Shown here: piece after piece, positions 53,247 to 54,572 of the stretch | Position numbering within the stretch: the stretch's first letter is position 1 | How the letters are laid out: each line of letters starts with the position of its first letter | NCBI GenBank assembly: GCA_902538085.1 | Contig: CACBDV010000006.1 | Span: 1-54,572, forward strand | DNA: 54,572 nt | Direction: 5' to 3' | Source of the DNA: an uncultured Alphaproteobacteria bacterium | GTDB taxonomy: Bacteria > Pseudomonadota > Alphaproteobacteria > HIMB59 | Program-made: the position numbers and the translations under genes | The notes under the pieces: generated by a model | Databases searched by the model: none | Told to the model about the DNA's origin: nothing | What the model saw: the letters and a program-made list of their open reading frames with translations, nothing else

Positions 53247-54274
53247 TATACTTTAAAAGGATCTTCGTATTTTTTTGATAACTCTTCTATATTTTCTGGC
53301 GGCCAGCCGGGTAAATCCATACCCATGCTGAGACTCATTGAAGATAGAACCTCTTTTATCTCATCAAGGGATTTCCTACCAAAATTAGGTGTTCTTAGCA
53401 TTTCTCCTTCAGTTTTTTGAACTAAATCACCAATATAAAAAATATTGTCATTTTTTAAACAGTTTGCTGATCTGACTGAAAGTTCTAGCTCATCAACCTT
53501 CTTGAGTAAGTTCTTATTAAACTGCGGTTCATTTGATGATTGTAGTTTCTTTCTTTCATCTTCTGTAGGCTCTTCAAAATTGATAAAGGGCTTAAGTTGA
53601 TCTTGAAGAATTCTTGCGGCTAAAGCAGCAGCGTCGTCTGGGGACACGGTTCCGTTAGTTTCAATATCTAAGATAAGTTTATCAAACTCAGTATCTTGGC
53701 CAATACGAGAATTTTCTACATTAAATGAGACACGTTTAACGGGACTGTAAGTTGCATCAAGCATAATTTGTCCGACACTTTTGTTTTCATTATCTTTATT
53801 TTTTTCTGCAGATATGTAACCTTTGTTTACATCTAAGAATATTTCTAAGTTTACTTCTCTATTAGAGTCAACATTCATAATTACAGCTTCTTTATCAATG
53901 ATTTCTACTTCTGGGTTTTCTTCAAAATCTGAGGAAAGAACTTCTTTTGGACCTTTTATATTTAGGCTTAATTTTTGAGAATGATTACTTTTGGAATTAA
54001 AAGTAACATTTTTAAGGTTCATAATGATGTCGGTCACATCCTCTCTCACACCCTCAATGGTTGAAAATTCATGAAGCACACCATTAATTTTTATTGACGA
54101 TATAGCTGTGCCTTGTAATGAAGATAAAAGCACTCTTCTAAGGGCGTTACCTAATGTGGTGCCGAAACCTTTTTCCAAAGGTTCAATGACAACCGTTCCA
54201 AATTTCTTATTATCACTTATTTTATAATCAACTTTGTTTGGTTTGACCAAAGTTATCCAATTATTCTCTATCAA
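53246..54274 (-). CDS. rpoA: RNA polymerase alpha subunit
   Basis: A 342-residue subunit. The N-terminal dimerisation domain has [32 protein letters not shown] and [20 protein letters not shown]; a linker and C-terminal domain ([36 protein letters not shown]) follow. The CTD binds UP elements and activators. Located between rpsK and rplQ as usual. Confidence 0.98.
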   Translation of the reverse strand: MIENNWITLVKPNKVDYKISDNKKFGTVVIEPLEKGFGTTLGNALRRVLLSSLQGTAISSIKINGVLHEFSTIEGVREDVTDIIMNLKNVTFNSKSNHSQKLSLNIKGPKEVLSSDFEENPEVEIIDKEAVIMNVDSNREVNLEIFLDVNKGYISAEKNKDNENKSVGQIMLDATYSPVKRVSFNVENSRIGQDTEFDKLILDIETNGTVSPDDAAALAARILQDQLKPFINFEEPTEDERKKLQSSNEPQFNKNLLKKVDELELSVRSANCLKNDNIFYIGDLVQKTEGEMLRTPNFGRKSLDEIKEVLSSMSLSMGMDLPGWPPENIEELSKKYEDPFKV

Positions 54275-54296
54275 TTTTAACTCCTATAAATTTAGT

Positions 54297-54572
54297 TTAT
54301 ACTCTTCGTTTCTTTTTAGGTCTGCATCCGTTATGTGGAAGCGGTGTGACGTCTTTAATATTGTTAATAATAAACCCTATGTTTTGTAGAGCTCTTAAAG
54401 CAGACTCTCTACCAGATCCGGGGCCCTTCATGAGAACATCAAGTTTTCTCAAACCAACATCATATGCTTTTTTTCCAGCTGCATCAGTGGCGATTTGTGC
54501 AGCATAGGGGGTAGATTTCTTAGAACCCCTGAAACCCATCGAACCACTTGAGGACCAAGATACAGCATTTCC
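54297..54572 (-). CDS. rpsK: 30S ribosomal protein S11 (5' end cut by the window)
   Basis: The last 91 codons of S11. The frame is open to the window edge: upstream of an internal Met at 54539 it encodes [11 protein letters not shown], followed by [15 protein letters not shown], which is the S11 signature. The end is [10 protein letters not shown]. About 40 N-terminal residues should lie beyond base 54572. An internal start at 54539 would truncate a ribosomal protein and is rejected. rpoA begins 22 bases downstream. Confidence 0.96.
   Translation of the reverse strand, partial: GNAVSWSSSGSMGFRGSKKSTPYAAQIATDAAGKKAYDVGLRKLDVLMKGPGSGRESALRALQNIGFIINNIKDVTPLPHNGCRPKKKRRV

Noticed and set aside
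1-54572. Mobile elements, CRISPR arrays or prophage genes
   Set aside because: I saw no transposase, integrase, terminal repeats or regularly spaced repeats. The three tRNAs show no duplicated 3' ends that would mark integration.

Overview
The window is one contiguous, gene-dense piece of a very AT-rich (roughly 30% GC by eye) bacterial chromosome with about 57 protein genes and three tRNA genes (Cys-GCA, Asn-GTT, Leu-GAG). I see no insertion sequence, prophage, CRISPR array or rRNA. Gaps are tiny, many neighbouring genes overlap by 1-30 bases, and no stretch over 300 bases lacks a gene. Several features point to a streamlined marine alphaproteobacterium of SAR11-like, HIMB59 or AEGEAN-169 type: an NDUFA12-type complex I accessory gene beside mlaD and a DUF2155 gene, the long two-lobed dCTP deaminase, prfB-pbp1A next to RNase E, erpA-dgt-argS, and a GTTC-N7-GTTC SOS box. 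The clade assignment is inference.

Layout. 2-8811: argS, dgt, erpA-like, xth, ilvD, valS and a Pcm-like methyltransferase. 8894-11853: an unknown secreted protein, a short non-coding interval with a micro-ORF and hairpin, then gamma-butyrobetaine dioxygenase and carnitine dehydrogenase. 11905-16742: a membrane protein, a fatty-acid desaturase-like protein, a PanB-like protein with divergent active-site residues, and a DUF1800/DUF1501 pair. 16744-18962: a glutamine-synthetase-like ligase, a glutathione transferase and tRNA-Cys.

18963-24897 is the most unusual part. Seven genes in alternating orientation encode a creatininase-family amidohydrolase, a BchC-like dehydrogenase, a 6-pyruvoyl-tetrahydropterin-synthase-like protein missing canonical residues, a GT4 glycosyltransferase, a SAM methyltransferase, a RibD reductase-domain protein, and a GTP cyclohydrolase II with a degenerate RibB-like N-terminus. 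Together they look like a complete route from GTP to a glycosylated, methylated pterin- or pyrimidine-type small molecule. I know of no experimental description of this pathway.

24901-36717: small proteins, a CMD/AhpD-like protein, an MFS permease, a DEDDh exonuclease, an acyl-CoA ligase and hydrolase, GFA and DUF1289 proteins, tRNA-Asn with an EamA permease, TrpB2, umuDC under a clear SOS operator, a MOSC protein and an AsmA-C-terminal-like protein. 36710-50991: prfB with an intact programmed +1 frameshift, PBP1A, a short RNase E/G, an M48 protease, dCTP deaminase, accBC, DUF2155, two tandem MlaD proteins, NDUFA12, a SPOR-tailed D,D-carboxypeptidase, a phosphohexomutase and MgtE. 51006-54572: tRNA-Leu, lipB, then rpsK (cut by the window end)-rpoA-rplQ-fluC-rluC, all leftward.
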